Translations under genes and position numbers: made by a program | Part shown: positions 34,258-41,715 of the stretch, piece after piece | Numbering within the stretch: the stretch's first letter is position 1 | Layout: every line of letters starts with the position of its first letter | Notes under the pieces: model-generated | Seen by the model: the letters and a program-made list of their open reading frames with translations, nothing else | Told to the model about the DNA's origin: nothing | Databases searched by the model: none | Assembly (NCBI GenBank): GCA_016789785.1 | Contig: JAEUQE010000009.1 | Location: forward strand, 32,320 to 82,049 | DNA length: 49,730 bases | Origin: Bryobacterales bacterium | Lineage (GTDB): Bacteria > Acidobacteriota > Terriglobia > Bryobacterales > Bryobacteraceae | Direction of reading: 5' to 3'

Positions 34258-35127
34258 TTGTCCACGGCTACTTCAGAATCCCCAACTGCCACAACCGGCA
34301 TCCCCGGCAATTCCCGGCTGACTGGCATCCTGTTCACGGTGCTGATTCTCATCTGCTACTGGCCGACGGTGGCGATGACGAGCCGCATTCTGGCGTTCAG
34401 CGACGACATGGCGCACGGGTTGTTTGCGCCCATGGTGGCGGCGTATCTGGTGTGGCTGAAGCGGGACCGGATTTTTGAGCCGCCGGCTGCGCCGAGCGCC
34501 TGGGGGTTGGTGCTGCTGGGTGCGGCGGCCATGTTGGCGATGGTGGCCACGCTGGCGAATTCGAGCACGTTTTCGCGGTTCGCGCTGCTCGTTACCATTG
34601 CGGGAGTAATGTTTGTCGCGGGCGGCGCGAAGGCGTTTCGACGAGTGCTGTTTCCGTGGCTGCTGTTGTTCTTCACGTTTCCGGTGCCCGCGGTGTTATA
34701 TGGCGAACTGACGCTGCCTTTGCAGTTGCTGGCCACGCGGCTCTCGGAACACACGTTTGAAGCGTTGGGGATGAGCGTGGTCCGGGACGGCAACATTCTC
34801 GAACTGGCGCACCAGCGTTTGTCGGTAGTGGAAGCTTGCAGTGGCATTCGGTCGCTGATCACGCTGTTCTTTTTCTGTGCGGTTTATGCGTACTTTGCGG
34901 AGTCGCGGCGCTGGGTGCGGATCGGGCTGGCGCTAGCGGCGGTTCCGGCGGCGATTGCCACCAACGTGATGCGGATTGTCGCGACGGGGCTGCTTGGGAA
35001 GATCAACATGGAGTACACGCACGGCGTTTATCACGATACGCTCGGGTGGAGCGCGTTTCTGGTGGGTTTCAGCATTGTCTTTGTGCTGCACCGGGTGTTG
35101 ACCAAACCGCAGCCGCCTGTCATTTGA
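34258..35127 (+). CDS. exosortase
   Basis: A 289-residue polytopic membrane cysteine protease/transpeptidase that processes PEP-CTERM proteins at the inner membrane. About eight hydrophobic segments; the catalytic Cys194 in VVEACSGIRSL, the Arg239 in ATNVMRIVATG and a His (255 or 259) in THGVYHDTLGW make the expected C-R-H set. Start is TTG 34258 with AAGAGAG upstream. epsI follows 20 bases later, as in many Gram-negative exosortase loci. Its substrate in this window is the PEP-CTERM protein at 999-1763. Subtype within the exosortases not assigned. Confidence 0.95.
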   Translation: MSTATSESPTATTGIPGNSRLTGILFTVLILICYWPTVAMTSRILAFSDDMAHGLFAPMVAAYLVWLKRDRIFEPPAAPSAWGLVLLGAAAMLAMVATLANSSTFSRFALLVTIAGVMFVAGGAKAFRRVLFPWLLLFFTFPVPAVLYGELTLPLQLLATRLSEHTFEALGMSVVRDGNILELAHQRLSVVEACSGIRSLITLFFFCAVYAYFAESRRWVRIGLALAAVPAAIATNVMRIVATGLLGKINMEYTHGVYHDTLGWSAFLVGFSIVFVLHRVLTKPQPPVI

Positions 35128-35147
35128 GTTTTTCCGGAAAGGGTTTC

Positions 35148-35819
35148 ATGAACAAGCAGTATCTGGTTCCGGTGGCTTTGGTTCTGCTGGCCGCGCAAGC
35201 CGGGCTCACTTACACGCTGACGCGAACGGAGTATCTGCCGTCGCCTGGCTCGCTCGAGGATTTCCCGCGTGCGATGGCGGGATTGCCGCAGAGCCGGGAC
35301 AGCGTGCTCGACCCGGATGCCTACGAGATGCTCTCGCCCGATGATGTGCTGAACCGGCAATACTTCGATCCGGCGTCGGGGGCGAACGTGCAACTGTTTC
35401 TTGCTTACTACAAAACGCAGTTGCGGGCGAAGAATGCGCATGATCCGAAGGTGTGTTTGCCGGGCTCCGGCTGGAATCCGCAATCCTCGAAGGTGATCGA
35501 GGTGCAATTGGATTCGAAGGGCGGCGTTCCGGCGAGTCTCAATCATTACGTGGTGTCGAAGGGCGATCAGCAAATCGTGGTGCTGTACTGGTTTCAGACG
35601 CACAAACGGGCGGTTGCATTGGAGCAGACGCTGCGGTTCTACCGCATGGTGGACACGGTGCGGGACAATCGCACCGATATGGCGCTGGTTCGCATTGTGA
35701 CGCCGGTGGCGAATGGGGATGTCAACGGGGCGACCGAGCGCGGGTTGGCGTTTGCACGCGAGTTGTATCCGAAGCTGGCGGGGCAGTTTCCGGCAAAGGT
35801 TTATAGCTCTGATCGCTGA
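35148..35819 (+). CDS. epsI: EpsI family protein, 3' end altered by insertion
   Basis: A 223-residue protein with an N-terminal membrane segment (YLVPVALVLLAAQAGLTY) and the EpsI domain (DUF3485): NVQLFLAYYKTQ, then AHDPKVCLPGSGWN with its conserved Cys, and VVLYWFQTHKR. EpsI accompanies exosortases; its role in EPS export is not fully known. It ends QFPAK-VYSSDR, while a perfect 69-base copy of bases 35730-35798 lies at 37815-37883, continuing AAG-AGC-TAA. The parental protein therefore probably ended QFPAKS, and the last residues here come from inserted DNA. Confidence 0.95.
   Translation: MNKQYLVPVALVLLAAQAGLTYTLTRTEYLPSPGSLEDFPRAMAGLPQSRDSVLDPDAYEMLSPDDVLNRQYFDPASGANVQLFLAYYKTQLRAKNAHDPKVCLPGSGWNPQSSKVIEVQLDSKGGVPASLNHYVVSKGDQQIVVLYWFQTHKRAVALEQTLRFYRMVDTVRDNRTDMALVRIVTPVANGDVNGATERGLAFARELYPKLAGQFPAKVYSSDR
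35730..35798 (+). repeat. 69-bp direct repeat, copy 1 (inside epsI)
   Basis: Bases 35730-35798 inside the epsI coding end match 37815-37883 without a mismatch by eye. The two copies bound 2016 bases holding the GT-C/GT2 gene pair. Confidence 0.95.
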
Positions 35820-35838
35820 TGCACAGCCTTTTCTTTGC

Positions 35839-37092
35839 TCAGTACGAGTAGTACCCATACAACGACATCGCTCCGAGGATATAGCCCAGCGCATGGGAAC
35901 CGAAAGATTTCATATTTTCCCGATAGAGTGGCGCCGACGCCATTATCAGATACGGCAGACTCATCGCTGTGTATCTACTTGAGTATTGATGTGCCACAAA
36001 CAGCGGTGATAAGGCAATGCACAACAACCCAGCGTTCACCGCAAGAGTCTGCAACTTGTCCCTGTTGGACCAGATCGTTTGTAGCTGCGACATGAAAAAC
36101 ACCACTCCCACAGATGCAAACAGAGAGCCACAAGCTATTCCGTACGCGTGTAACATCGGAGGTGACAGATAGCGTTGGGCCGCCGAGCGAACAGGATATA
36201 ACTGCAGTACTTCAAACGCGGCATTCAACGCAAGTATAGACGTCATCACTACGAGCGTCTGCATGGCAGACAGCGATGGCCGCCGGGGCGCGAGCAACAT
36301 CGAACAGATAGCCACGTACCCCAGCGACAACACACCGTGTGATACCGCTATTCCTTGTTGGAGTGAATGGTGTGATGGTGGCGTTAGCCCTTGCCAGATC
36401 ACAAACAACGGTATTGTGCATACTGCGACAACACTCACGAACAACACCGCTGCCACTCTTAGCCTGCGCTCCACAATAGCCAGCACTATTGGAATTGACA
36501 ATAAGAGTAAATATGGCTGACGGCCCCACACGGCGACACCAAGACACGCTCCGCTCAACAGAAACCAGATGGTGAATTGACGGTGTGCTTCGAATGCAGC
36601 CAATCCTTTTAGTTGGCAGTACAGGCTTAACGCCACAAACAGCATCGCGGGCATCTCCGACAAGGCCATGCCCGCAGTGACCCAGGTCATCGGCACTACT
36701 AGAACGCCACCTATCACGAACCAACGCCTTGAGGGCAAGTATCGTTTAACCGCGGATGCAAGAACTCCAGTGAGTACGCACAGTAGCAGTACGTTGACTA
36801 GCCGCATCCTCGGAGGTTGCAAGTGTGTAAAGGGTTCACAGATACGATGAATGACGGCGTACAAGGGTCCTGCGGCGCCGGTGAGGGAGTTAAGAAAGTT
36901 CGGCGTGAAGCCATGCTCGTGAAGAAGGGGTACGTAATTGACGAAATACGGTTCGTCGTACAGAAAGCGGTTCGGGGAGTTTGCAACAACGAACACAAAC
37001 CCAAGCATGACAAAAAGCGGCATGCAGAGTATCACTCGAGGTGGGCGAGCGCGCAAGACCGAAGAGAGGAAGCGAAAGGTCATTTGTAGCAT
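35839..37092 (-). CDS. GT-C-type membrane glycosyltransferase
   Basis: A 417-residue polytopic protein with about 10-11 hydrophobic helices. The first periplasmic loop carries an acidic pair in NRFLYDEPYFVNY, as in GT-C enzymes that use polyprenyl-phosphate sugars (PMT/ArnT-like group). It overlaps the upstream dolichyl-phosphate-glucosyltransferase-like gene by 13 bases, so the pair likely works as a unit: GT2 makes a polyprenyl-P-sugar inside, this protein adds the sugar to the EPS or a protein outside. The DNA is visibly richer in A/T than epsI and wza on either side. Exact acceptor unknown. Confidence 0.78.
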   Translation of the reverse strand: MLQMTFRFLSSVLRARPPRVILCMPLFVMLGFVFVVANSPNRFLYDEPYFVNYVPLLHEHGFTPNFLNSLTGAAGPLYAVIHRICEPFTHLQPPRMRLVNVLLLCVLTGVLASAVKRYLPSRRWFVIGGVLVVPMTWVTAGMALSEMPAMLFVALSLYCQLKGLAAFEAHRQFTIWFLLSGACLGVAVWGRQPYLLLLSIPIVLAIVERRLRVAAVLFVSVVAVCTIPLFVIWQGLTPPSHHSLQQGIAVSHGVLSLGYVAICSMLLAPRRPSLSAMQTLVVMTSILALNAAFEVLQLYPVRSAAQRYLSPPMLHAYGIACGSLFASVGVVFFMSQLQTIWSNRDKLQTLAVNAGLLCIALSPLFVAHQYSSRYTAMSLPYLIMASAPLYRENMKSFGSHALGYILGAMSLYGYYSY

Positions 37093-37805
37093 CCCCGAAT
37101 AGCATACAAACGGATAAGGACTAGATCCATGAAAGCCCGCAGGCCACTGACCATGCCTACGCGTGTTCCTTCAACGTTCGCCCACCGAACTGGCACTTCT
37201 ACAGAACGGAACCCCAAGAGCGAGGCTAAAAAGAGATCCTCCACGTCAAAGCCAAAGCCATGGAGTCGTTGGCGCCGAAAGATCTGCCGCGCGGCGGTCG
37301 CACTGTAGAGTTTGAAGCCGCATTGAGTATCTTGATGTGAGAGACCGGTGAGTAAACGAACTATGATATTAAACACACGACCGGAGAATTCGCGGAAGGG
37401 TGATTGGCGGATTGTCACCAGAGTGCGATTGATTGCGCGAGAGCCGAATGCAACATCAGCGCTGGTAGACAGCGCAGCATCCAGGAGCTTGGCGAATTCT
37501 TCGATCGGAGAAGAGAGATCGGCGTCGGTAAAGAGACACCAAGCACCTTTCGAATTGAGCATCCCGTTGCGAACAGCATATCCCTTTCCGCGGTTGCCTG
37601 GATTGGAGATCAGCTTCAGTGGAGTAAATTGCGCGGAGTACTCGGCCACTAGACGTGCCGTCGAGTCCTGAGAGCCATCATCAACCACCAGAATCTCAAA
37701 AAATTGCCATGGGCGGGTCGAGGCCCAGGATTGAATCGCGGTTAGCGTCGAGCGAAGTCTCAGTTCCTCATTGTAAGCAGGAATAATAATTGACAGAGAG
37801 TGCAT
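37080..37805 (-). CDS. polyprenyl-phosphate beta-glucosyltransferase-like GT2
   Basis: A 241-residue GT2 of the dolichyl-phosphate glucose/mannose synthase group: HSLSIIIPAYNEELRLRSTL, EILVVDDGSQDSTARLV, GNRGKGYAVRNGML, the DXD-type CLFTDADLSSPIEE, and the characteristic DTQCGFKLYSATAA with GFGFDVEDLFLA. It transfers a hexose from a nucleotide sugar to undecaprenyl phosphate. No C-terminal membrane pair is present, as in ALG5-like bacterial forms. With the GT-C gene it forms the module between the two 69-bp repeats. Confidence 0.92.
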   Translation of the reverse strand: MHSLSIIIPAYNEELRLRSTLTAIQSWASTRPWQFFEILVVDDGSQDSTARLVAEYSAQFTPLKLISNPGNRGKGYAVRNGMLNSKGAWCLFTDADLSSPIEEFAKLLDAALSTSADVAFGSRAINRTLVTIRQSPFREFSGRVFNIIVRLLTGLSHQDTQCGFKLYSATAARQIFRRQRLHGFGFDVEDLFLASLLGFRSVEVPVRWANVEGTRVGMVSGLRAFMDLVLIRLYAIRGCYK

Positions 37806-37814
37806 CTGGAATTC

Positions 37815-37883
37815 GCGACCGAGCGCGGGTTGGCGTTTGCACGCGAGTTGTATCCGAAGCTGGCGGGGCAGTTTCCGGCAAAG
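37815..37883 (+). repeat. 69-bp direct repeat, copy 2 (orphan epsI 3' end)
   Basis: Perfect copy of 35730-35798, followed by AGCTAA, which gives the likely original end of epsI. It lies between the start of the GT2 gene and the 3' end of the wza-like gene. Confidence 0.95.
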
Positions 37884-37895
37884 AGCTAAGCAGGG

Positions 37896-38924
37896 TCAGC
37901 GGAGGGCGACCCAGATCAACGTGGTCGCCAGGCCGGGGATCAGGACCCATGCGGTGCGGCCGACAGCTTGTTTGCGGCCACTCTTGGCTGGGATTACCAG
38001 CACATCGTTGGGCAGCAGCGGCATGTCGTTGGCGCGGCCGCTCATGACGGCGCGCAGATCGACGGGGATTTCGGCGCGGCGGGCTGTGTCGAGCACCGGG
38101 CGGAGGATCTTGGCTTTCTCGGGCGCGGCGTTCGGGCCCAGGCCGCCGGATATCGCCAGCAACTGGACGATGGAGATCGATTCTTTGTCGTTCAACGGGA
38201 AGGCGCCGGATTTGCCGGCCTCGCCGCTGACGTAGACCATTTCTTCAATACCGACCCGGAGAATGTCGTAGGGCTTCAGAACGAGGTCTTCGGAAGCGTT
38301 GGGGTTCTCCAGCAGCCGGGCGATGTTCACTTCGGCGACGCTGACGTTGCGGGCGGAATCTTCGGTTGCGTTCGGCAGCGGAATGCGGCCCTGGTCGAGG
38401 CGGCGCGTAATCTTGATCCTGCGGCTGGCGTTGGGCGCCGGACCGCCGACGCTGGAGATCAGCTCCATCAACGTTCGCCGGCCCACCAGCGGATAAATGC
38501 CGGGGCTGCGGAATGCGCCGAGCAGGAAGATCGGATCGCTGCGATATTGCGTGACGGTGATCGAAACCAGCGGGTTCTGATAGAACTTCTTCAACTGGCG
38601 GGTGAGTTCGGCTTCGGCCTGTTCCACGGTCAGGCCGCCCAGCTTCACATTGCCAAGCATCGGGAAGTAGACGTTGCCTTCGGGGTCGACACGGAAGACT
38701 TTCTCGTGGATGTCTTCGGCTTGCGGGACGCGGATGCCGATCTGATCGTTGGCGCCAAGCACATAGGTGAGCCGCGCGCGCTCCATCGAACTGTCGAGAG
38801 GGAGCTGCTGTACGGATTGCGGCTGGGCCGCGCCGGGCTGCTGCGCCGGTTGCTGGGCCAGTGTGGGCATCGCGGTTAACATCACCAGCATAAGTGCCCA
38901 AAACTCACGATACCGGGTCTTCAT
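37896..38924 (-). CDS. Wza-like outer-membrane polysaccharide export protein (SLBB)
   Basis: A 342-residue periplasmic/outer-membrane protein. Signal peptide LMLVMLTAMPTLAQ, then the Poly_export domain (YVLGANDQIGIRVPQAEDI ... YFPMLGNVKLGGLT ... VSITVTQYRS) and two SLBB-type segments (VFLLGAF-like FLLGAFRSPGIYPLVG; VYVSGEAGKSGAFPL). No lipobox Cys is seen. The C-terminus ends in a hydrophobic helix (WVLIPGLATTLIWVAL) that may cross the outer membrane as the Wza helix does. ATG overlaps the stop of the upstream RHH gene by four bases. Confidence 0.93.
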   Translation of the reverse strand: MKTRYREFWALMLVMLTAMPTLAQQPAQQPGAAQPQSVQQLPLDSSMERARLTYVLGANDQIGIRVPQAEDIHEKVFRVDPEGNVYFPMLGNVKLGGLTVEQAEAELTRQLKKFYQNPLVSITVTQYRSDPIFLLGAFRSPGIYPLVGRRTLMELISSVGGPAPNASRRIKITRRLDQGRIPLPNATEDSARNVSVAEVNIARLLENPNASEDLVLKPYDILRVGIEEMVYVSGEAGKSGAFPLNDKESISIVQLLAISGGLGPNAAPEKAKILRPVLDTARRAEIPVDLRAVMSGRANDMPLLPNDVLVIPAKSGRKQAVGRTAWVLIPGLATTLIWVALR

Positions 38925-39235
38925 ACGCCATTCGTCCTTGAGGAGGATATCAGTAAGCTTAGCACTTGCTCCAATTTGCCATCGAGTTCGTTGATGCGTT
39001 CCTGGAACTGATCGATTCTCGTTTGGAGCTCTCGCTTCTCCGTGCCATTCTTCTCACGACTATCCTTCACAAAGCGGCCGTTCTTTTTGGCGAGCAATTG
39101 CTGCACTGCGGTGCGCGCCAGTTCCGACACGCTTCGCTCGCCTTCCACCGACCTGCACAGTCCAGTGAGCCTCTCAAATTCATGTTCCGAGATCCGGAAA
39201 TAAACAACGCGGTTTCGCGGACCAACTACTGACAT
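38921..39235 (-). CDS. small RHH-like / coiled-coil protein
   Basis: A 104-residue protein I cannot name. The first half (NRVVYFRISEHEFERLTGL, RSVSELARTAVQQLLAK) has the beta-strand then two-helix pattern of ribbon-helix-helix DNA-binding proteins; the second half (KRELQTRIDQFQERINELDG, KLEQVLSLL) is a heptad-type coiled coil. It lies between a NusG-like gene and the wza-like gene and is coupled to the latter by ATGA. A local transcription regulator of the EPS operon is the simplest reading. Confidence 0.7.
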   Translation of the reverse strand: MSVVGPRNRVVYFRISEHEFERLTGLCRSVEGERSVSELARTAVQQLLAKKNGRFVKDSREKNGTEKRELQTRIDQFQERINELDGKLEQVLSLLISSSRTNGV

Positions 39236-39289
39236 ATGTATCGGGATCCCTAAGCGGGTCAGGGGCGGCCGGTTCAGAACCGGACCGGC

Positions 39290-39844
39290 TCAAGCCGGGA
39301 TGGATAGGTTTCCGTACGTGACGCTGCGTACGGACTTGGGGCGGATCCAGTCGCTTTCGATCTCCGCGGCCAGCGAACGTTGCAAAAGGCTTACGGAGAC
39401 AACGAGACGGAACTGATTTTTGATCTTCACCACCAGTCCTTCGAGCCCTGTCAAAGGGCCACGGACCAGTTCCACCTGCTGGCCAACCTGCAGGAAAGGC
39501 CATGGGCCGGCGCAAACCCGGGAGTTCAGGACAGCTCGCACGGCTTCCAACTCGCGCTCTTCCACGGGAAGCAGCGTCTTGCCGGCGGACACGATGCTCA
39601 CCACGCCCGGAGCGGACAACACGGGCAGGCGGTATGCCGCATCAAAACGGCTGAACAGATACCCACTGAACAGTGGTGCGTCGATCTCCTTGACCCGGTC
39701 GGACCACTGACGGCGGGTCCGGTAGGTGGGCAGGAATGTCTCCAGTCCCTTGGCCGCCAGGGCCGCCAGACTGGTGAATTCAAAATTCGATTTCACCCTT
39801 ACTGCATACCACGGGAAGATCTCGTTAAGTGATTGATTTTCCAA
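39290..39844 (-). CDS. NusG-like antiterminator (UpxY/LoaP type)
   Basis: A 184-residue NusG paralogue. The NGN domain is visible (PWYAVRVKSNFEFTSLAALA, FLPTYRTRRQWSDRVKEIDA, PLFSGYLFSRFD) and the C-terminal KOW domain (VGQQVELVRGPLTGLEGLVV). Specialised NusG paralogues at the head of polysaccharide operons help RNA polymerase through long gene clusters. Start is TTG 39844 with no strong RBS. It leads the nusG-RHH-wza operon. The upstream gap carries a CTAGTAC motif in its orientation. Confidence 0.92.
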   Translation of the reverse strand: MENQSLNEIFPWYAVRVKSNFEFTSLAALAAKGLETFLPTYRTRRQWSDRVKEIDAPLFSGYLFSRFDAAYRLPVLSAPGVVSIVSAGKTLLPVEERELEAVRAVLNSRVCAGPWPFLQVGQQVELVRGPLTGLEGLVVKIKNQFRLVVSVSLLQRSLAAEIESDWIRPKSVRSVTYGNLSIPA

Positions 39845-40151
39845 GGCTTAAATATGATTCTGAACAGGCTTCCGCCCTTTCAGTCCCATCCTCCCGATCT
39901 GCGAATTTGGAATTCACTGGGATGATTCAACGATGACTGAGGCACGGACATTTGTCAATAACTTCGGTACTAGACCAATGGGTTCGATTTTACAGATGCC
40001 GCCATTTCCTGAGGGCTGGACCGCGGTTCCAGGATCACTGTACCACCCCTTCCGGGTACCGCCCTAATCGAATGCTTTGCTCTAGACGATTGTAAGGCTT
40101 GGCAAACAGCTTTATGATGAAGATATTCCTGAATTTAGAGGAGGTGTGTTC
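39845..40151. promoter_or_regulatory. divergent intergenic region with CTAGTAC on minus strand
   Basis: A 307-base gene-free stretch between the NusG-like gene (minus) and the Big-1 protein gene (plus). On the minus strand GGTCTAGTACCGAAGT covers 39961-39976, about 125 bases before the NusG-like start. The right end carries a strong RBS, AGAGGAGGT at 40137-40145, for the GTG at 40152. Promoters for both directions must lie here, but I cannot place them with confidence. Confidence 0.35.
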
Positions 40152-40727
40152 GTGCCCCTGCGGCAATTTACCGGTGGCCTTTGCATCTGGCTGCTTCTGG
40201 CCCCGTTCCTCAGTGGGGCGCAACAGACCTCGTCAGGCCGGTTGCGCATCATCGTGCTTGAGGGGCAAGGCGCCGTCAATCTGATCCCTGCCAGCACGGC
40301 ACCCGTGGTGGAAGTCCGCGACGAAAACGACTTTCCCGTGGAGGGCGCCAAAGTCACCTTCACGCTTCCCGAGTCCGGACCCGGAGCGATGTTCGCCAAT
40401 CAGCAGAGAACGCAGACTGTGGAGACCAACAGCCGCGGGCAAGCCGGCGCCATCGGATACGCCATCAACTCGCAAACGGGCCGGTTCAGCACGCGCGTGA
40501 CTGCCTCCTGGAAGGGCCGCGAAGCCACGATCCTCATTACGCAGACCAACACAACGCGGGCGGCTGACCTTGAGCCTCCCAAGCGCGGATTCGCGAAGTG
40601 GAAGTGGTGGATTATTGCCGGTGCGGCAGCCGGCGCGGCCACGGGGATCATTCTGGGAACCCGATCGAGCCCGCCGCCTCCCATTACGGTCGGAACCGGG
40701 CCAGTGGTGATCGGAACACCAAGGTAA
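40152..40727 (+). CDS. secreted Big-1 domain protein with C-terminal glycine-zipper helix
   Basis: A 191-residue exported protein. Signal peptide GGLCIWLLLAPFLSGAQQ; a Big-1-like Ig domain (VVEVRDENDFPVEGAKVTFT ... TNSRGQAGAIGY ... TRVTAS); then the basic PPKRGFAKWKWW and a glycine/alanine helix (IIAGAAAGAATGIILGTR) that may insert in a membrane, followed by a proline-rich tail. GTG 40152 is chosen since AGGAGG lies seven bases upstream; GTG 40146 is too close. First of three plus-strand genes with very short gaps. Confidence 0.85.
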   Translation: MPLRQFTGGLCIWLLLAPFLSGAQQTSSGRLRIIVLEGQGAVNLIPASTAPVVEVRDENDFPVEGAKVTFTLPESGPGAMFANQQRTQTVETNSRGQAGAIGYAINSQTGRFSTRVTASWKGREATILITQTNTTRAADLEPPKRGFAKWKWWIIAGAAAGAATGIILGTRSSPPPPITVGTGPVVIGTPR

Positions 40728-40730
40728 GCC

Positions 40731-41708
40731 ATGCGCCACACGATTTTTCTATCGCTTCTGATGGCCGGCGCCGCCATCGCTCAGGACAGTATCGGCGGAC
40801 CGATGTCGGGAATTGTCTTTGACCGGCAGGCACGCGCCCTACGCCCGTTGATCGGAGTGCCTGGCGCGGCGTACCTCGGACCGGCTGTTGTTTCGAATGC
40901 CGACTACGCAGTCGCAGCCCCTGGCGGTCTCTGGGCGTTCTCGGTTGCTGAGGGTCAGGGGCGATTCTGGTCGGCGTTGCGATCCGGAAACCCTGTGGTG
41001 CACACCCCGGCGTTGCTTGAAAATGCGCAGAAGGCGTCCTTCAGTGCGAAGGCGCGATTTGCCGTTCTGTGGAACGAACAGGCTGTCCAGCGGGTGGATC
41101 TGCGCGACAACAGCATTCTCGCCGCGGCAGTGCAGCAGAGCCCGGGGGAGATGCTCACGGCCGCCATCAACGATCTTGGAGCGATCGCGCTGGCAACCTC
41201 CGGCGGTCTCTACTATTGGCCGGCGGATGCGGTTTCGCCAATGCTGGTGGCCGAGCAGAAGCAGTCGGCTGTGACCTTTTCCAATGACGGCCGGATGCTG
41301 TATGCGCTCGACCAGCAATCCGTTTTGATGTACGACGTGGAGACCGCGGCGCGCAGCAGCATTGCGTTGGGCAGCACTCCGGCCGCTGCCAATTCCGCGG
41401 ATGGCTCCACTGGGGAGGCTGTGGCAACTGGGGAGACTGCGGGATTTGAGCCGGCGGGACTGGGCGTGAGCCAGGATGGGAAGTTGATTTTCGTACCTGA
41501 CGCCGCGACCACGCAGCTTTTGATGTATGATTCGGCGGGAGTCTCTTCGACCCTGCAATTGGATTTTGCGCCGGGCGGATTCCTGCAATTGATGCCGCAG
41601 GTTTTCCTGCTCAATCCGTCGTTCCGCAACCGGGAGCCGCTGATGGTAGTGGACACACGCGAACAACCGCGGATCTTATTGATTCCGACCATTTCATCGG
41701 TGGAGTGA
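40731..41708 (+). CDS. secreted protein, possible beta-propeller
   Basis: A 325-residue protein starting three bases after the previous stop. Signal peptide HTIFLSLLMAGAAIA. The body is beta-rich with repeated phrases such as ARFAVLWNEQAVQRVDLRD, GAIALATSGGLYYWPAD, VTFSNDGRMLYALDQQSV and GVSQDGKLIFVPDA, like YVTN/WD40-type blades. I cannot assign a function. Its position suggests a shared role with the Ig-rich protein that follows eight bases later. Confidence 0.72.
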   Translation: MRHTIFLSLLMAGAAIAQDSIGGPMSGIVFDRQARALRPLIGVPGAAYLGPAVVSNADYAVAAPGGLWAFSVAEGQGRFWSALRSGNPVVHTPALLENAQKASFSAKARFAVLWNEQAVQRVDLRDNSILAAAVQQSPGEMLTAAINDLGAIALATSGGLYYWPADAVSPMLVAEQKQSAVTFSNDGRMLYALDQQSVLMYDVETAARSSIALGSTPAAANSADGSTGEAVATGETAGFEPAGLGVSQDGKLIFVPDAATTQLLMYDSAGVSSTLQLDFAPGGFLQLMPQVFLLNPSFRNREPLMVVDTREQPRILLIPTISSVE

Positions 41709-41715
41709 ACCGTAC

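Noticed and set aside
35799..37814. tRNA or transposase explaining the module insertion
   Set aside because: No tRNA-like cloverleaf, transposase frame or terminal inverted repeats were seen at either edge.
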